Positions 5,948-6,061 of a stretch of DNA of 6,061 bases are shown piece after piece. The DNA is from CAZRHR01 sp964599915 (GTDB lineage: Bacteria; Bacteroidota; Bacteroidia; CAIKAF01): positions 1-6,061 of the forward strand of contig CAZRHR010000107.1 of assembly GCA_964599915.1 (NCBI GenBank). The letters run 5' to 3'. The number at the start of each line of letters is the position of its first letter. Positions within the stretch are counted from its first letter, which is position 1. Below the pieces are notes generated by a model, which was not told the origin of the DNA, ran no database searches, and worked only from the letters and a program-made list of their open reading frames with translations. Both the position numbers and the translations under genes were made by a program.

Positions 5948-6061
5948 AGCCTAATTTAATGCGTTGAAGGATGGGAATGGTATTCCACGGGGTGGCAGGA
6001 GGTAAAAACTCCTCGCAATCGTTGGGATCCAAAGGGTCGGTCACAATGCCCGTGACATCAA
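5910..6061 (-). CDS. 3' end of an unidentified gene, partial
   Basis: An open minus-strand frame enters from the right edge and ends at TAG (5910-5912), giving the last 49 residues. It begins DVTGIVTDPLDPNDCEEF, continues with LPPATPWNTIPILQRIK and ends VLVDYQL. The composition is protein-like and codon use resembles the genes beside it; the other two minus-strand frames close or lack a start. I do not recognise the family. It overlaps the protease start by 38 bp, in a different frame, which suggests a co-transcribed pair. Only the C-terminus is visible and the long overlap is unusual, so the call is moderate. Confidence 0.5.
   Translation of the reverse strand, partial: DVTGIVTDPLDPNDCEEFLPPATPWNTIPILQRIKLGYVVQKVLVDYQL

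Noticed and set aside
5580..5954. Plus-strand open frame of 124 codons
   Set aside because: It is antisense to the protease gene's 5' half and has no recognisable protein features.

Overview
The window looks like part of a draft-assembly contig from a member of the Bacteroidota, plausibly Saprospiria or a related environmental lineage. The evidence is two proteins with a signal peptide and a type IX secretion system (T9SS) type A C-terminal domain (around 'LFPNP' and 'LYPNP'), a Bacteroidota-style subtilase with an 'FLSERALERR' propeptide, a secreted SUMF1/FGE-fold protein, and no Shine-Dalgarno sequences. The lineage below phylum is inference. No mobile element, CRISPR array or RNA gene is convincing.

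All supported genes are on the minus strand, so transcription runs from high to low coordinates. At the right edge is the 3' end of an unidentified gene (5910-6061). It overlaps by 38 bp a complete secreted S8 serine protease (4286-5947). Then comes about 880 bp without a convincing gene. Its right half (about 3770-4285) is strikingly AT-rich. Its left half (about 3409-3770) holds homopolymer G/C tracts, two near-identical 31-bp repeats, small inverted repeats and a 10-N assembly gap. Next are a secreted FGE-fold protein (1633-3408, GTG start chosen) and, 55 bp later, a secreted T9SS cargo protein (138-1577). These two probably share one transcript, which ends at a strong intrinsic terminator (56-81).

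Functionally this is a cell-surface or secreted-protein locus. The protease and the 479-aa protein carry T9SS signals and should be exported and surface-anchored or released. The FGE-fold protein has a signal peptide but no sorting domain, and it lacks the copper-binding cysteines of true formylglycine-generating enzymes, so sulfatase activation is unlikely. Nothing shows that these proteins act in one pathway.

The oddest features are structural. Bases 1-55 exactly duplicate bases 4566-4620 inside the protease gene. This implies either a k-mer overlap left by the assembler or a real tandem or circular junction with a 4565-bp period. The repeat/poly-G/gap region just upstream of the FGE-fold gene is the other place worth resequencing. 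I found no clear evidence of a new biological system.
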